Shown: piece after piece, positions 53,514 through 61,653 of the stretch
Numbering within the stretch: the first letter of the stretch is position 1
Layout: each line of letters starts with the position of its first letter
Assembly: GCF_003259365.1 (NCBI RefSeq)
Contig: NZ_QLLY01000016.1
Span: 62,001-126,000 of the forward strand
Direction: 5' to 3'
Origin: Streptomyces sp. PsTaAH-137
GTDB lineage: Bacteria > Actinomycetota > Actinomycetes > Streptomycetales > Streptomycetaceae
Length of the DNA: 64,000 bases
Notes under the pieces: model-generated
Told to the model about the DNA's origin: nothing
The model's input: only the letters and a program-made list of their open reading frames with translations
The model's database searches: none
Made by a program: the position numbers and the translations under genes

Positions 53514-54536
53514 ATGGATACAGTCATCGCCGCGCACTCGGGAAATCACCGATCGGGGAACAACCCGCTCGGCTTCCAGACCGAGATCGGCCACCAGCTC
53601 GGCAGCAGCTCTGTGCAGCGGGCCGACCTGCTGGCGCGGGCGCCCGAGGCCGGCGTGCCTGTGCTCCTGGTGGAAGTCGACCGCCGCACCGAGGACGCGC
53701 ACGACCTGATAGCCAAGCTGCGCCGGTACTGGGAGTGGGGCCGGCTACTACCGAAGGACGCGGCCAAGCGCACCGTCGATCTGGTGCGCTCGCAGACGGA
53801 CGCGATCGAGCGCATTGACCACGACAAACGGCTATGGCGCAGGGTCTACCCGCCGACCGGCCGCGAGGGCCTGGTGCCCCTCGCGTTCGTTTTCGCGGAC
53901 ACCACCGCCGCGAAGATCGCCAACACGGTCGCCGTGCTGACAGAGGCCGGCCGCCGCTCCTGGGCGCCGCGCCGCTACGACTCCCTTTACGCGAAGGCGG
54001 TCACCGCGCTCGACTACCGCCAGGCCGTGCCCGTCGTCACCACCCTGGAGCAGCTGACGGAGCACGGCGCCGGGGCGGCGGTGTGGCGGCGACTGGGACG
54101 GGACGGTGCGCAGACGCTGACGGCCGAGCTCGACAACCCCGAGGGCCACGCCCTCTACCGCGCCCAGGAGGCCCGCGCCGAAGCGGAGGACAAGCGGCGC
54201 CGTGCCGCGGAGCGGGAGGCGCAGCGCCCGGTGTGCTCGCGGTGCGGACGGAAGTTCAGCGACGAACGCTGGGAGGAGATCACCGTGCACCGCACCGCCG
54301 TACGGGCCGGGGACAAGTCGGTGGGCGGTGCCTGCCGGGCCGACGACATTGCCCGCCAGGAGGCCGACGCCGAAGCCGACCGCCTCGCGGCCGCCGCGCC
54401 GGAGCCCGAGGACGAGCCGGACGGGGCCGTAGCTGCTTCCGCCGGCGGACCTGACCCGGGCGGGTCCAAGGGAAGCCTGGGCGAGCCGCCGCGTGGGAGC
54501 GGGATGTTCTCTTTCGTCACCTGGTGTCGGGCGTGA
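53514..54536 (+). CDS. Replication-relaxation family protein, N-terminally truncated
   Basis: 340 residues. The conserved nuclease-like core is present: PVLLVEVDRRTEDAHDLIAK then LRRYWEWG, as in replication-relaxation proteins of actinomycete plasmids and ICEs. The usual N-terminal winged-helix half is missing and the frame begins immediately before the core. The middle is helical and charged (AEDKRRRAAEREAQRP) and carries CSRCGRKF, a possible zinc knuckle. Its end overlaps the convergent XRE gene. It is probably a relic of an integrated element. Confidence 0.65.
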   Translation: MDTVIAAHSGNHRSGNNPLGFQTEIGHQLGSSSVQRADLLARAPEAGVPVLLVEVDRRTEDAHDLIAKLRRYWEWGRLLPKDAAKRTVDLVRSQTDAIERIDHDKRLWRRVYPPTGREGLVPLAFVFADTTAAKIANTVAVLTEAGRRSWAPRRYDSLYAKAVTALDYRQAVPVVTTLEQLTEHGAGAAVWRRLGRDGAQTLTAELDNPEGHALYRAQEARAEAEDKRRRAAEREAQRPVCSRCGRKFSDERWEEITVHRTAVRAGDKSVGGACRADDIARQEADAEADRLAAAAPEPEDEPDGAVAASAGGPDPGGSKGSLGEPPRGSGMFSFVTWCRA

Positions 54537-55401
54537 GGGTCTCCGGTCGGTCGAGGGTGTCGATGGCGCGGGTGATGAGTGCGCGGGCGTCGGCGCCGTA
54601 GACGGCCATGCTGCGTAGTTCGGCGAACACCTTCACGTACTGGTCGATCTCGGACTGCTGCTTGATTCGCACGCGTGCCGTCACGAGCTCGACGGACACG
54701 AGCCGGTCGTCGTATACGTGGAATGTTTCACGCGGCCATTGCCGGCGCTCTGCCGTGGCGGAGGGAATGATGCCGAGCGCTACGCCGGGCAGGGCGCCTG
54801 CGGAGAGCAGGTGGCCGAGCTGGGCGGCCATCGCGGCGGGATCACCCAGCTGATAGTAGAGGGCTGCTTCCTCGATGACGAAGAGGAAGCGGCGGCCCTG
54901 CTCGTACAGAATCCGGGACCGGTCGACGCGGGCGTGGGCGGCGCTCGGGCTGTCGTCGACCTCAAGGCCCTGGGTACGTGCGGAGATGTGCAGGACTCCT
55001 GCGGCGTAGCCCATGGTCTGGAGCAGGCCCGGGACGAGCGTCGATGAGTAGACGCGGAACAGGCGGGACTCGGTGAACAGGCGTCCGGTGACCTGCTGCA
55101 GTTCCTTCAGCCCGTTACGGACGTGCTGGCGCCATTCGGTGTACATGGCTTCGGCGTTGACGGACTGGGTGATCAGTCCGTCCGCCTGGTCGGTGGCGGT
55201 GGATGCCTCGCACCACCGGCGTATGTCTCTGGCGGAGGGAGCGGTGAGCGCGTTCTCGATGCGGCTGGTCTTGGCCCCGCTCCAGCCGCACCGGGAACTG
55301 TGTTCGGCAACCGTCAGTCCCGCTGTCTTGCGCAGGTTGCGCAGGCGTGAGGCGACGGCCTCGCGCGCGGCTTGCGCGGACGAGGACGGAGACTGTGGCA
55401 T
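54517..55401 (-). CDS. XRE-family regulator with DUF5753 domain
   Basis: 294 residues from ATG 55401. The N-terminal HTH reads LRNLRKTAGLTVAEHSSRCG and SGAKTSRIENALTAPSARDI; the DUF5753 part has YSSTLVPGLLQTMGYAAGVL, RFLFVIEEAALYYQLGDPAA and a late FHVYDDRLVSVELV. Streptomycetes carry dozens of such WhiJ-like regulators, usually beside a small partner gene. Here the DUF6879-type gene lies 33 nt upstream on the same strand. Confidence 0.88.
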   Translation of the reverse strand: MPQSPSSSAQAAREAVASRLRNLRKTAGLTVAEHSSRCGWSGAKTSRIENALTAPSARDIRRWCEASTATDQADGLITQSVNAEAMYTEWRQHVRNGLKELQQVTGRLFTESRLFRVYSSTLVPGLLQTMGYAAGVLHISARTQGLEVDDSPSAAHARVDRSRILYEQGRRFLFVIEEAALYYQLGDPAAMAAQLGHLLSAGALPGVALGIIPSATAERRQWPRETFHVYDDRLVSVELVTARVRIKQQSEIDQYVKVFAELRSMAVYGADARALITRAIDTLDRPETLTPDTR

Positions 55402-55434
55402 GCCGTGTTCCTGTTCCTGTTTGTGCTCGGTGGG

Positions 55435-55965
55435 TCAGCGGATCTCGTACTGCTCGTGCGGGATACCGCGCTCCCACACGGCTTCGAACGCTTCGCCGCA
55501 CAGCTTCGCAGCTGCCGGATCGGTGCTGACCTCCCCGCCCGCCGAGGCGCCTTCCCCGGTGAAGTGATTCCAGCGGATCAGATGTCCGTCGATCAACCAG
55601 AAGTCATTGCCCGGCAGCGCGAGGCCAGACGCTTGGCGGCGCGGCAGCCACCGGATGAGCTCGCCCGCGGCCACGTTGGTGAAGGTGCCTGAGTGCTCGT
55701 AGCGGATGTACTCGCTGACGGGCTCTGACACGATGCGCGCCCTGCGGACAACCACCCCGCGTCCGACGGTCTCCTCGATGAGGTCGAGCCACGGCCGCCA
55801 CCACGACGCACGGTCTGCCGGATCGTGCCTGAACCCTTCCCGCCAGCGCGCGAAGGGACCGGTCTCGCTGTCGACGGCGTAGACGTCCCGCATCTCCAGA
55901 TGGACGGCGGACTCGACGGCGCTGCCGAGCAGTTCAGGGAACGTCGGGACGCTGCTCGAGGACAC
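55435..55965 (-). CDS. DUF6879-like partner of the XRE regulator
   Basis: 176 residues; GTG at 55965 with GGAGG 6 nt upstream. Typical stretches: AVHLEMRDVYAVDSETGPFA, RRARIVSEPVSEYIRYEH, RWLPRRQASGLALPGNDFWL and DGHLIRWNHFTGEG. These proteins accompany XRE/DUF5753 regulators in streptomycetes and may be their ligand-like or toxin-like partners; biochemistry is unknown. It overlaps the upstream 87-aa gene by 32 nt. Confidence 0.7.
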   Translation of the reverse strand: MSSSSVPTFPELLGSAVESAVHLEMRDVYAVDSETGPFARWREGFRHDPADRASWWRPWLDLIEETVGRGVVVRRARIVSEPVSEYIRYEHSGTFTNVAAGELIRWLPRRQASGLALPGNDFWLIDGHLIRWNHFTGEGASAGGEVSTDPAAAKLCGEAFEAVWERGIPHEQYEIR

Positions 55966-56197
55966 TGCATGCCTCCTTCAGCATTGCTGCCATGCGGGCC
56001 GGTACACGGACGACCTGCTCGTGTTCGGGGATGCCGACCGCGTGGCCCGGCACCTGGAAGCCGGCGCACTCGGCGTTGAGGCCAGGGGAGGGCTTCCACC
56101 CCTGGATGACGATCTCGTTCCGTTGCTCGTCGACCCAGACGGTCGGGCTCTCGCCGTCTCCCGTGTCAGGGTCGATCCCGATGAACCGTAGCGACAT
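55934..56197 (-). CDS. Small hypothetical protein upstream of the DUF6879 gene
   Basis: 87 residues from ATG 56197. It begins FIGIDPDTGDGESPTVWVDE, then VIQGWKPSPG, with EHEQVVRVPARMAAMLKEA near the end. The same small gene type recurs next to XRE/DUF5753 pairs (from memory). Its overlap with the DUF6879-type gene suggests a three-gene operon ending with the regulator. Confidence 0.65.
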   Translation of the reverse strand: MSLRFIGIDPDTGDGESPTVWVDEQRNEIVIQGWKPSPGLNAECAGFQVPGHAVGIPEHEQVVRVPARMAAMLKEACSVLEQRPDVP

Positions 56198-56415
56198 GTC
56201 GAACTCCCAGCGTTGTGGTTGCAGTTCGTTGCATCAACGTCAGCCCCACGAGGGACGAGGTCAAGACAGAGAACTCGCCATCGACCACGTGAGTGGTGCC
56301 ATCTGTAACGTTCTGCAACACGCTGGAGAACGAGAAATGCGTGGCTCTACGGTCGCTCTCGCGAGGCAACAACCTCCGCCCGGACGGGGCGGGATGAGCC
56401 CTTGTGGAGGCGCGC

Positions 56416-56766
56416 ATGCCCACGATCGAGAACCCGCCGCCGGCACCGGCCGAGAGAATGTCGATCCCGGACCTGTTGCAAGCGGCGCTCGGCGCCGTCC
56501 GCGACAGGCCCGACGACGCACTACGGGCGCGTATCGACCTCGAGCTACGGGTCGAGGTCCGGCGGCTGCTGCCGCTGGTGCAGGCGCAGATGGACGCGAC
56601 CACCCCGCGCACCCGGGCCTGGCACGCACGGGACAAGGCCATAGACACCGCGCGTCAGGAGCTGGCCCGGCCGATCGGTCCGAGCCCGCTGGCCGCGGGG
56701 ATCGCCCTGGCCGATCTGGGACGCAGCATGCGCACGCTCGATGAGTTCGCCGGGGGTGAGTCGTGA
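56416..56766 (+). CDS. Small helical protein, DUF6415-like
   Basis: 116 residues; ATG with GGAGG 5-6 nt upstream. It is almost wholly helical: SIPDLLQAALGAVRDRPDDA, RIDLELRVEVRRLLPLVQAQ, and RPIGPSPLAAGIALADLGRS, matching the general look of DUF6415 proteins from streptomycete integrative elements. It overlaps the next small gene by 4 nt. 56198-56415 is the divergent promoter region. Confidence 0.6.
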   Translation: MPTIENPPPAPAERMSIPDLLQAALGAVRDRPDDALRARIDLELRVEVRRLLPLVQAQMDATTPRTRAWHARDKAIDTARQELARPIGPSPLAAGIALADLGRSMRTLDEFAGGES

Positions 56767-56957
56767 CCGATCAGCCGCGGCCGTTGCGGATGCCGCACGT
56801 CTGCTTCGACCTGAAGCCGAACGACACCCTGCACTGCACCCGGCCACTCGAGCACGATGGGGACCATCGCAACGTGTACGCCGGCGACACGAGCCCAGAT
56901 GGTCTTCGGTACGGCGTTGAGTGGCCACGCCGCTCCAGCAGGCCGCAGGCCAGCTGA
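56763..56957 (+). CDS. Small Cys/His protein
   Basis: 64 residues from a GTG overlapping the previous stop. The centre has CFDLKPNDTLHCTRPLEHDG then DH, a C-x9-C-x5-H-x3-H arrangement that might bind zinc. Similar short proteins occur in streptomycete mobile regions next to DUF6415-type genes. No function is known. Confidence 0.55.
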   Translation: MTDQPRPLRMPHVCFDLKPNDTLHCTRPLEHDGDHRNVYAGDTSPDGLRYGVEWPRRSSRPQAS

Positions 56958-57118
56958 CTCCCGTTCGCCTGCCGAACGAAATGTGTGCGCGAGAACATAA
57001 AGCCACAGGCTAAAAGGGACACATTCGAACGTTGAAGGGCAAACCGGTTCCTGTCCTCCGGCCGACTGTGGTTGCTTCGCCCCGGGCAGTGAAGGGAGGA
57101 GCGAAGGAGGACGGCACC

Positions 57119-57430
57119 GTGACGATGATCGAGGATCACGCCGACTATCTGAAGGCTTTCGGCGACGCCGCGGCGGCGCACATCGCGAGCTTGGTCGGCC
57201 AGCACGGCGAGCTGACGTCCTGTGCCTTCGCGGAGGATGCCCAGAGCATCTGGGTACGGGCCGCCCTCTCACTGAGCGGCATCACCGCGGAGCGCCGTGG
57301 CACGCTGGTCTACACCCGCCGGAACCTGATCGTGCGACGAGCCGGCGGCCCGGTCGACGACGTGCTGTCCGGAGCTGGCCTGTTCGCCAGCGCGGTGATT
57401 GAGGACCTCGACAACAGCTGGCGCGCCTAG
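57119..57430 (+). CDS. Hypothetical protein, 103 aa
   Basis: GTG 57119 chosen for GGAGG 8 nt upstream; a longer frame to 57032 is less likely. The sequence is helical at first (YLKAFGDAAAAHIASLVGQH) then strand-rich (IWVRAALSLSGITAERRGTL, RRNLIVRRAGGPVDDVLSGA). No family is recognised. The following 57431-57757 shows no gene. Confidence 0.55.
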   Translation: MTMIEDHADYLKAFGDAAAAHIASLVGQHGELTSCAFAEDAQSIWVRAALSLSGITAERRGTLVYTRRNLIVRRAGGPVDDVLSGAGLFASAVIEDLDNSWRA

Positions 57431-57757
57431 AAACGCATCGGCCTGTCACCGGCCGCGGCGCGCCGGGCAGCGCGTGAGCTGACCGGCGGCGAATTCTGGA
57501 CCGCGTGGGGTGCAGTTCACAGCCGAGGGATTTTGTCCCCGCGCCAGGCGTACCGACCCTTGACCCTAAACCAGCTGAGCCCACCGATCCCAACAGGCTT
57601 CAGGAGGGATGGCGATCCGGCTGCGTCCTGCACGAGGCGTACAGAGCGGCGCGCCCCAAGCCCTGAAGCAGCCCAGCTCCACCGAGTCCCACGCGAAAAC
57701 GAGCAAGAGTGAATTGTTGTGGATCGGTTGGTTGTTTCATCGAAGGGTGGCGGTTGG

Positions 57758-58396
57758 TCACTCTCGCTCGGGGCGGAGCACTACCTCGCTGCCGATGGGG
57801 GTGAATCCGCAGGCGAGAAAGGCGCGCAGGGAGCGGGCGTTTCCTGGTGAGACGGCGGCGAAGACCGGTTCGCCTTCGGGGACCAGCGAGAGGGCGTCGG
57901 TGAGCAGGGACCGTCCGTGGCCGTGGTTGTCGTTGTGGGAGTGGTGAAGTTCGATGCTCAACTCCCTTCGTCCTGCGAGGCCGTCGGCCAGGGTGATGAG
58001 GCCGCGTTCGTCACCGTGGACCGTGACGTTGCTCCGCAGTTCTCGGGCGTGGCGTACGCGTGGGTGTCCGTCTGCGTCGGCGAGTGGCTGCAGGCGCGGT
58101 GAGCCGCCGGTGCCGCGGGCGGTGAGCGTGGCGTCGGTGACTCCGATCCAACCCCTGCTGCCGGCGAGGTGACGCAAGAAGTCCGGGGAGAGTGACGCGC
58201 CGAAGCCGTCCGGCTTCTGATCGTGGACGGCCCGGTCTGTCAGGGCGGTGGCGACGACGGCGTGGCCGGTGAAGGCGACCGAGCACTCGAGCCCTGCGGG
58301 CAGGGGCGGCAGGACGGTCACCCGGCCGTCGACCGGTGGGAACCGGCCGTTGGCCGCGTCGAGGAAGAACGTCAGGAGCGGGTGCGGTTCACCCAT
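57758..58396 (-). CDS. GNAT-type N-acetyltransferase
   Basis: 212 residues. The C-terminal half carries HGRSLLTDALSLVPEGEPVF, AAVSPGNARSLRAFLACGFT and PIGSEVVLRPE, the acetyl-CoA loop and the final N-x2-S-x-R-x4-C-GF motif of GNAT enzymes. The N-terminal half resembles acetyltransferase-like proteins that read PLPAGLECSVAFTGHAVVAT. Substrate unknown; single gene, transcribed away from the cold-shock gene's terminator. Confidence 0.7.
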   Translation of the reverse strand: MGEPHPLLTFFLDAANGRFPPVDGRVTVLPPLPAGLECSVAFTGHAVVATALTDRAVHDQKPDGFGASLSPDFLRHLAGSRGWIGVTDATLTARGTGGSPRLQPLADADGHPRVRHARELRSNVTVHGDERGLITLADGLAGRRELSIELHHSHNDNHGHGRSLLTDALSLVPEGEPVFAAVSPGNARSLRAFLACGFTPIGSEVVLRPERE

Positions 58397-58542
58397 GATC
58401 GGTCATCCGTCCATCGAGGAGAGATCGGCAGGGAGCGCGTCCGGCAGATTCTATGAACCGGTCGTGGTGGATCACGCCGCGTTGGCCTCGGAGCGTTCGG
58501 CGAGGTGGCCGTTTTCGAAGTCGGTGTGCCTGAAGCGCGGAA

Positions 58543-58574
58543 GAGGGTGCCCGCCGGTCGCGGCGGGCACCCTC
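58543..58574. terminator. Hairpin terminator of the cold-shock gene
   Basis: GAGGGTGCCCGCC (58543-58555) pairs perfectly with GGCGGGCACCCTC (58562-58574) over 6 nt and is flanked by TTTCT on one side and CTTCC on the other. It starts 20 nt after the cold-shock stop (58595, - strand). Confidence 0.85.
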
Positions 58575-58594
58575 TTTCTGCGCTGTGCTCGGTG

Positions 58595-58798
58595 TCAGCT
58601 GCGCACGATGTTCTCGGCCTGGGGGCCCTTCTGGCCCTGGGTGATGTCGAAGGTGACCTTGTCGCCCTCGGTGAGTTCGCGGTAGCCGTTGCCGGAGATG
58701 TTGGAGTAGTGGGCGAAGACGTCGGCGCCGCCGCCGTCCTGCTCGATGAAGCCGAAGCCCTTTTCGCTGTTGAACCACTTCACGGTGCCGCTGGCCAT
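58595..58798 (-). CDS. Cold-shock domain protein
   Basis: 67 residues with the complete cold-shock fold: ASGTVKWFNSEKGFGFIEQD, DVFAHYSNISGNGYREL and KVTFDITQGQKGPQAENI. RNP1 (KGFGFI) and RNP2 (VFAHY) are intact. ATG at 58798 with AAGGA upstream. It acts as an RNA chaperone in the cytoplasm. The long upstream gap (58799-58976) probably holds a structured leader; a strong hairpin ends the transcript. Confidence 0.97.
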   Translation of the reverse strand: MASGTVKWFNSEKGFGFIEQDGGGADVFAHYSNISGNGYRELTEGDKVTFDITQGQKGPQAENIVRS

Positions 58799-58976
58799 AC
58801 TGCAGTCCTTCACATCACCCGAGGTCCTCAGCAGAGGCCCGGAATCCACACGCACCCCGTTCGGGGTGCTTCGGATCCCATCCTGCCCCACGAGCGACGC
58901 GGACAGCCGTCGATCAGGAGGGGCAGGCGGTCCACAGATGGGGCGGTCCACCTTCCGACGGGGAAGTTGGGGCTGT

Positions 58977-59216
58977 TCAGTAGCGGACCCACAGGACGTA
59001 GACGTCGGGGCGGGACGGGCCGAACGGCTCGCAGAAGTAGAGCGCACCCCAGATGTTGCGGCCGGCCTGGCCTGCGGCGTTGCAGTCGGCGAGTGAGGCG
59101 TGGTGACTTCGGGCGTAGAAGCCGGGCGGTGCGGCCTCCGCGGTGGCCGCGCCGCCGAGGGCGAGTGCGGATGCAGCAACGGCGGTGGCGACGGCAGCGG
59201 CGATACGACGGTACAT
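58977..59216 (-). CDS. Small secreted protein with two cysteines
   Basis: 79 residues; ATG 59216 with AGGAGG upstream. A signal peptide is clear (MYRRIAAAVATAVAASALAL, then GGAATAEA). The mature part of about 50 residues has FYARSHHASLADCNAAGQAG, ALYFCEPFGPSRPD and ends YVLWVRY; the two Cys may form a disulfide. No family is recognised. Longer frames upstream are low-complexity Arg/Pro. Confidence 0.75.
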   Translation of the reverse strand: MYRRIAAAVATAVAASALALGGAATAEAAPPGFYARSHHASLADCNAAGQAGRNIWGALYFCEPFGPSRPDVYVLWVRY

Positions 59217-59761
59217 GGCAGGCCCTCCTGAAGGCGCCGGGCGTCCGGCGCGGAGCATGTCGTGAGGTGGCGTACGAGGTCGTGCTGGCCTGGTGCGTTG
59301 ACATCGGCTGCGCAGCCGGGATGAACCTAGCGGGCGCTCCACCGGTTGCACAACAGGTCTAGGCCAATACGTCGGTTCGGCTCTCCGCTTTGTCCGAGCT
59401 GCCATCGCAGTCAGGTCCACGAGAAGGCTGTGGCCCCTGGCCAGGTTGAGTGCGGCGGCCGGATAGTGAAGCGATGCCCGTTGTACACACGAAGTGTTGA
59501 AGCCACCCGTCCCATCAACCGGTCACGGCTGTTAGCTGCGACGTGGATCTCTCAATCCAGGTCGCGCTCCGCGCTGTCCCGCCCCGCTGTTCTGCTGTCC
59601 TCCGTGGGCCCAACGTCCCAGGCCGAAGGCAGCCTCAGGAATCCGCTGGGATCTCTGTCAGGCCGGCATTGTGACGTTGGAACAGGGCTCATCGGATTCG
59701 GTTCCCGGGACTTGGCAGCGTTGTTCGGCCGGACGTCTGGGACGAGTTGTGAGCGTGGGTC
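59217..59761. other. Intergenic region
   Basis: No supported gene. Open frames on both strands lack start sites and coding-like composition. It carries the divergent promoters of the small secreted gene (left) and of the hypothetical gene at 59762 (right). Confidence 0.4.
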
Positions 59762-60508
59762 ATGTACACGAGCGGCAGGTCGACGCGGGATGATGCTGCG
59801 ATGCTGAGTGCGATTGACGCGGTGGACTGGGAGGCCGTACCTGGTCATCCCGACTGGTACGACCCGGCTCGCGCCGCACAGGGGCTGCGCATGTTGGCAG
59901 GCGCGTCGAACCTCGTGCAGGCGGCGCAGGCCGGGTCGCTGCTTGGCGGTGGTGGAATCGTCCATGGCCATAGTGCTGCGGTGTTTCCGGCGGCTGTGGC
60001 CGCGGCCCCTCTGCTTCTCGACATCGTCCAGCAAGGTCACCCGGCCGCGCGGGAAACTGCCTTGGGGCTGGTCGATGAGGCCTTGTCGTCGTATCCCCAT
60101 GCCCACTACACGCGGGTGACGACGTCTTATGGCACAGGGATTCCGATTTGCTGTGCCGTCGCCCACCATGTGCGGGCCCGGAGGGAACTGTTGGCTTCAC
60201 TGGGCAAACGCGGCAGGGCTCTGCTGGACGATGCGGCCGAGCACTGGCGTTTCGAGATCCGGGAGTGCGTCGCCGACGGCAGGGACACGGCGGCCTTCGG
60301 GATCCTGGAGAGCTGCTTCCCGGACGGCGTGCAGGCGGTGGAACGGAATGTGGACGGTGAACTCGTCGTGCTGGATGAGGTAGCCCTTGAGTACCCGCCC
60401 ACGGACGGCGTTCTGGATGCGTGCCTGCGGGTAAGGGGACGGCCTCCACGCGACGTGCCGTCGGGAGCGGTTCTCTACTCGGCGGAATGTGGCGAGCGCG
60501 TGCACTGA
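59762..60508 (+). CDS. Hypothetical protein, 248 aa, helical-repeat-like
   Basis: Starts at ATG 59762, or at the later ATG 59801 (MLSAIDAVDWEAVPGHPDWY). It has AARAAQ-like helices and repeated hydrophobic stretches (AAVFPAAVAAAPLLLDIVQQ, HVRARRELLASLGKRGRALL) that suggest HEAT/armadillo-like packing. The start PGHPDWYDPARAAQGL recurs in other streptomycete orphan proteins. Function unknown; convergent with the glycosylase gene. Confidence 0.6.
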   Translation: MYTSGRSTRDDAAMLSAIDAVDWEAVPGHPDWYDPARAAQGLRMLAGASNLVQAAQAGSLLGGGGIVHGHSAAVFPAAVAAAPLLLDIVQQGHPAARETALGLVDEALSSYPHAHYTRVTTSYGTGIPICCAVAHHVRARRELLASLGKRGRALLDDAAEHWRFEIRECVADGRDTAAFGILESCFPDGVQAVERNVDGELVVLDEVALEYPPTDGVLDACLRVRGRPPRDVPSGAVLYSAECGERVH

Positions 60509-60537
60509 GCGGGCTTCTCCCGGTGTGCGATTACGGT

Positions 60538-61653
60538 TCAGGCCCCGTCGAAGGTGGCGGCGGTGCCGGGCTGCAGTGAGCGGGTCAGCCGGTCGAGTGC
60601 TTCGGATGTCAGCTGGCGCGCGTGGGGTGGAGCGTCGGGTTCGATGGTGGTGCGCAGTGCGGTGATGGTGTGGTCGGTGCGGGTGAGGTCGGCGCGGGCG
60701 ATGAGCCGGTCGTTGTGGAGGAGGGGGCATACGTAGTAGCCGTGGGGGCGTTGCGCGGCGGGTTTGTAGGTGTCGAGTGTGTGGGTGAAGCCGAACAGGC
60801 GCTGGGTGCGGGGCCGGTTGAAGATGAGGTTGTCGAAGGGGCCGAGGAACCTGCTCGTGGCGTCGGGCGGGTTGTCGGCGTCTTCGAGGGCGTCGGGGTG
60901 GATCCAGGTGGGGGCTTTCCAGCCGGGGACAGCCGCGTGCAGGAGCGGGGTCCGGGCCAGGTGCGCGGTTGCGGTCCGCACGGGGATGCGGAGGTAGTCG
61001 GCGAGGTCGCTGGTGGTGGCGATGCCGAGGGCGCGTCCGGCGTGGGTCAGCAGGGCGGTGAGGCATTCCTCGTCGCTGAGCGCGTCCCCGGCCTGCACCG
61101 GGTGTTGTTCGGGCAGGTCGTAGAGGCGTTCCCAGCGGTGGTTGCGGGCTGTGCAGATGAGGTCGCCGGCCCAGAGCATGAACTCGGTGGCTCGTTTGAC
61201 CGGGCCCCAGGACCAGCCGGTGCTGGCCGCGGCCGCCGGTGGACGCAGATCGCGTGAGGCTAGCGGTCCGTGCTCGCGGATCAGGTTCAGGATGCGGTCG
61301 CGTTCTGCGGGCGGCGGGTACTCGGGGCGCCGTCGGGAGGCGCGGCGGCGGAACGCCCACAGCGGCCAGTCGGCGAGCGGGACCAGGGCGTGGGCGTGCG
61401 CCGGGTACTCGAAGGCGGCCGGCTGCGCCTGCAGGGCCGCGTCGATCTCGGTGGCGGTGAGGTCGGGCAGGCGGGCGGCGAGGGTGAGTTGGTGGGCGCG
61501 GGCCAGCACGTTGGTGGAGTCGATCTGGATCAGGCGCAGCCGCTTCAGGACGGTGGCCGGTGTCGCTGCGGGCGGGCTGGGGTGCAGTCCGCTGGCGGCG
61601 ATGGCGATCCGGCGGGCCTGCACGGGCGACACCGGCGCCCGCTCGCCGTTCAT
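60538..61653 (-). CDS. YcaQ/AlkZ-type (HTH_42) DNA glycosylase
   Basis: 371 residues; ATG overlaps the MFS stop (ATGA). The early motif LRLIQIDSTNVLARAHQLTL gives the Gln-x-Asp pair used by YcaQ/AlkX-type enzymes (AlkZ has Gln-x-Gln). Further stretches: AFEYPAHAHALVPLADWPLW, then winged-helix parts ILNLIREHGPLASRDL, and FLGPFDNLIFNRPRTQRLFG and EPDAPPHARQLTSEALDRLT. The family unhooks bulky alkyl lesions and crosslinks. AlkZ of Streptomyces sahachiroi protects against azinomycin. Coupling to an exporter suggests self-resistance. Confidence 0.85.
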   Translation of the reverse strand: MNGERAPVSPVQARRIAIAASGLHPSPPAATPATVLKRLRLIQIDSTNVLARAHQLTLAARLPDLTATEIDAALQAQPAAFEYPAHAHALVPLADWPLWAFRRRASRRRPEYPPPAERDRILNLIREHGPLASRDLRPPAAAASTGWSWGPVKRATEFMLWAGDLICTARNHRWERLYDLPEQHPVQAGDALSDEECLTALLTHAGRALGIATTSDLADYLRIPVRTATAHLARTPLLHAAVPGWKAPTWIHPDALEDADNPPDATSRFLGPFDNLIFNRPRTQRLFGFTHTLDTYKPAAQRPHGYYVCPLLHNDRLIARADLTRTDHTITALRTTIEPDAPPHARQLTSEALDRLTRSLQPGTAATFDGA

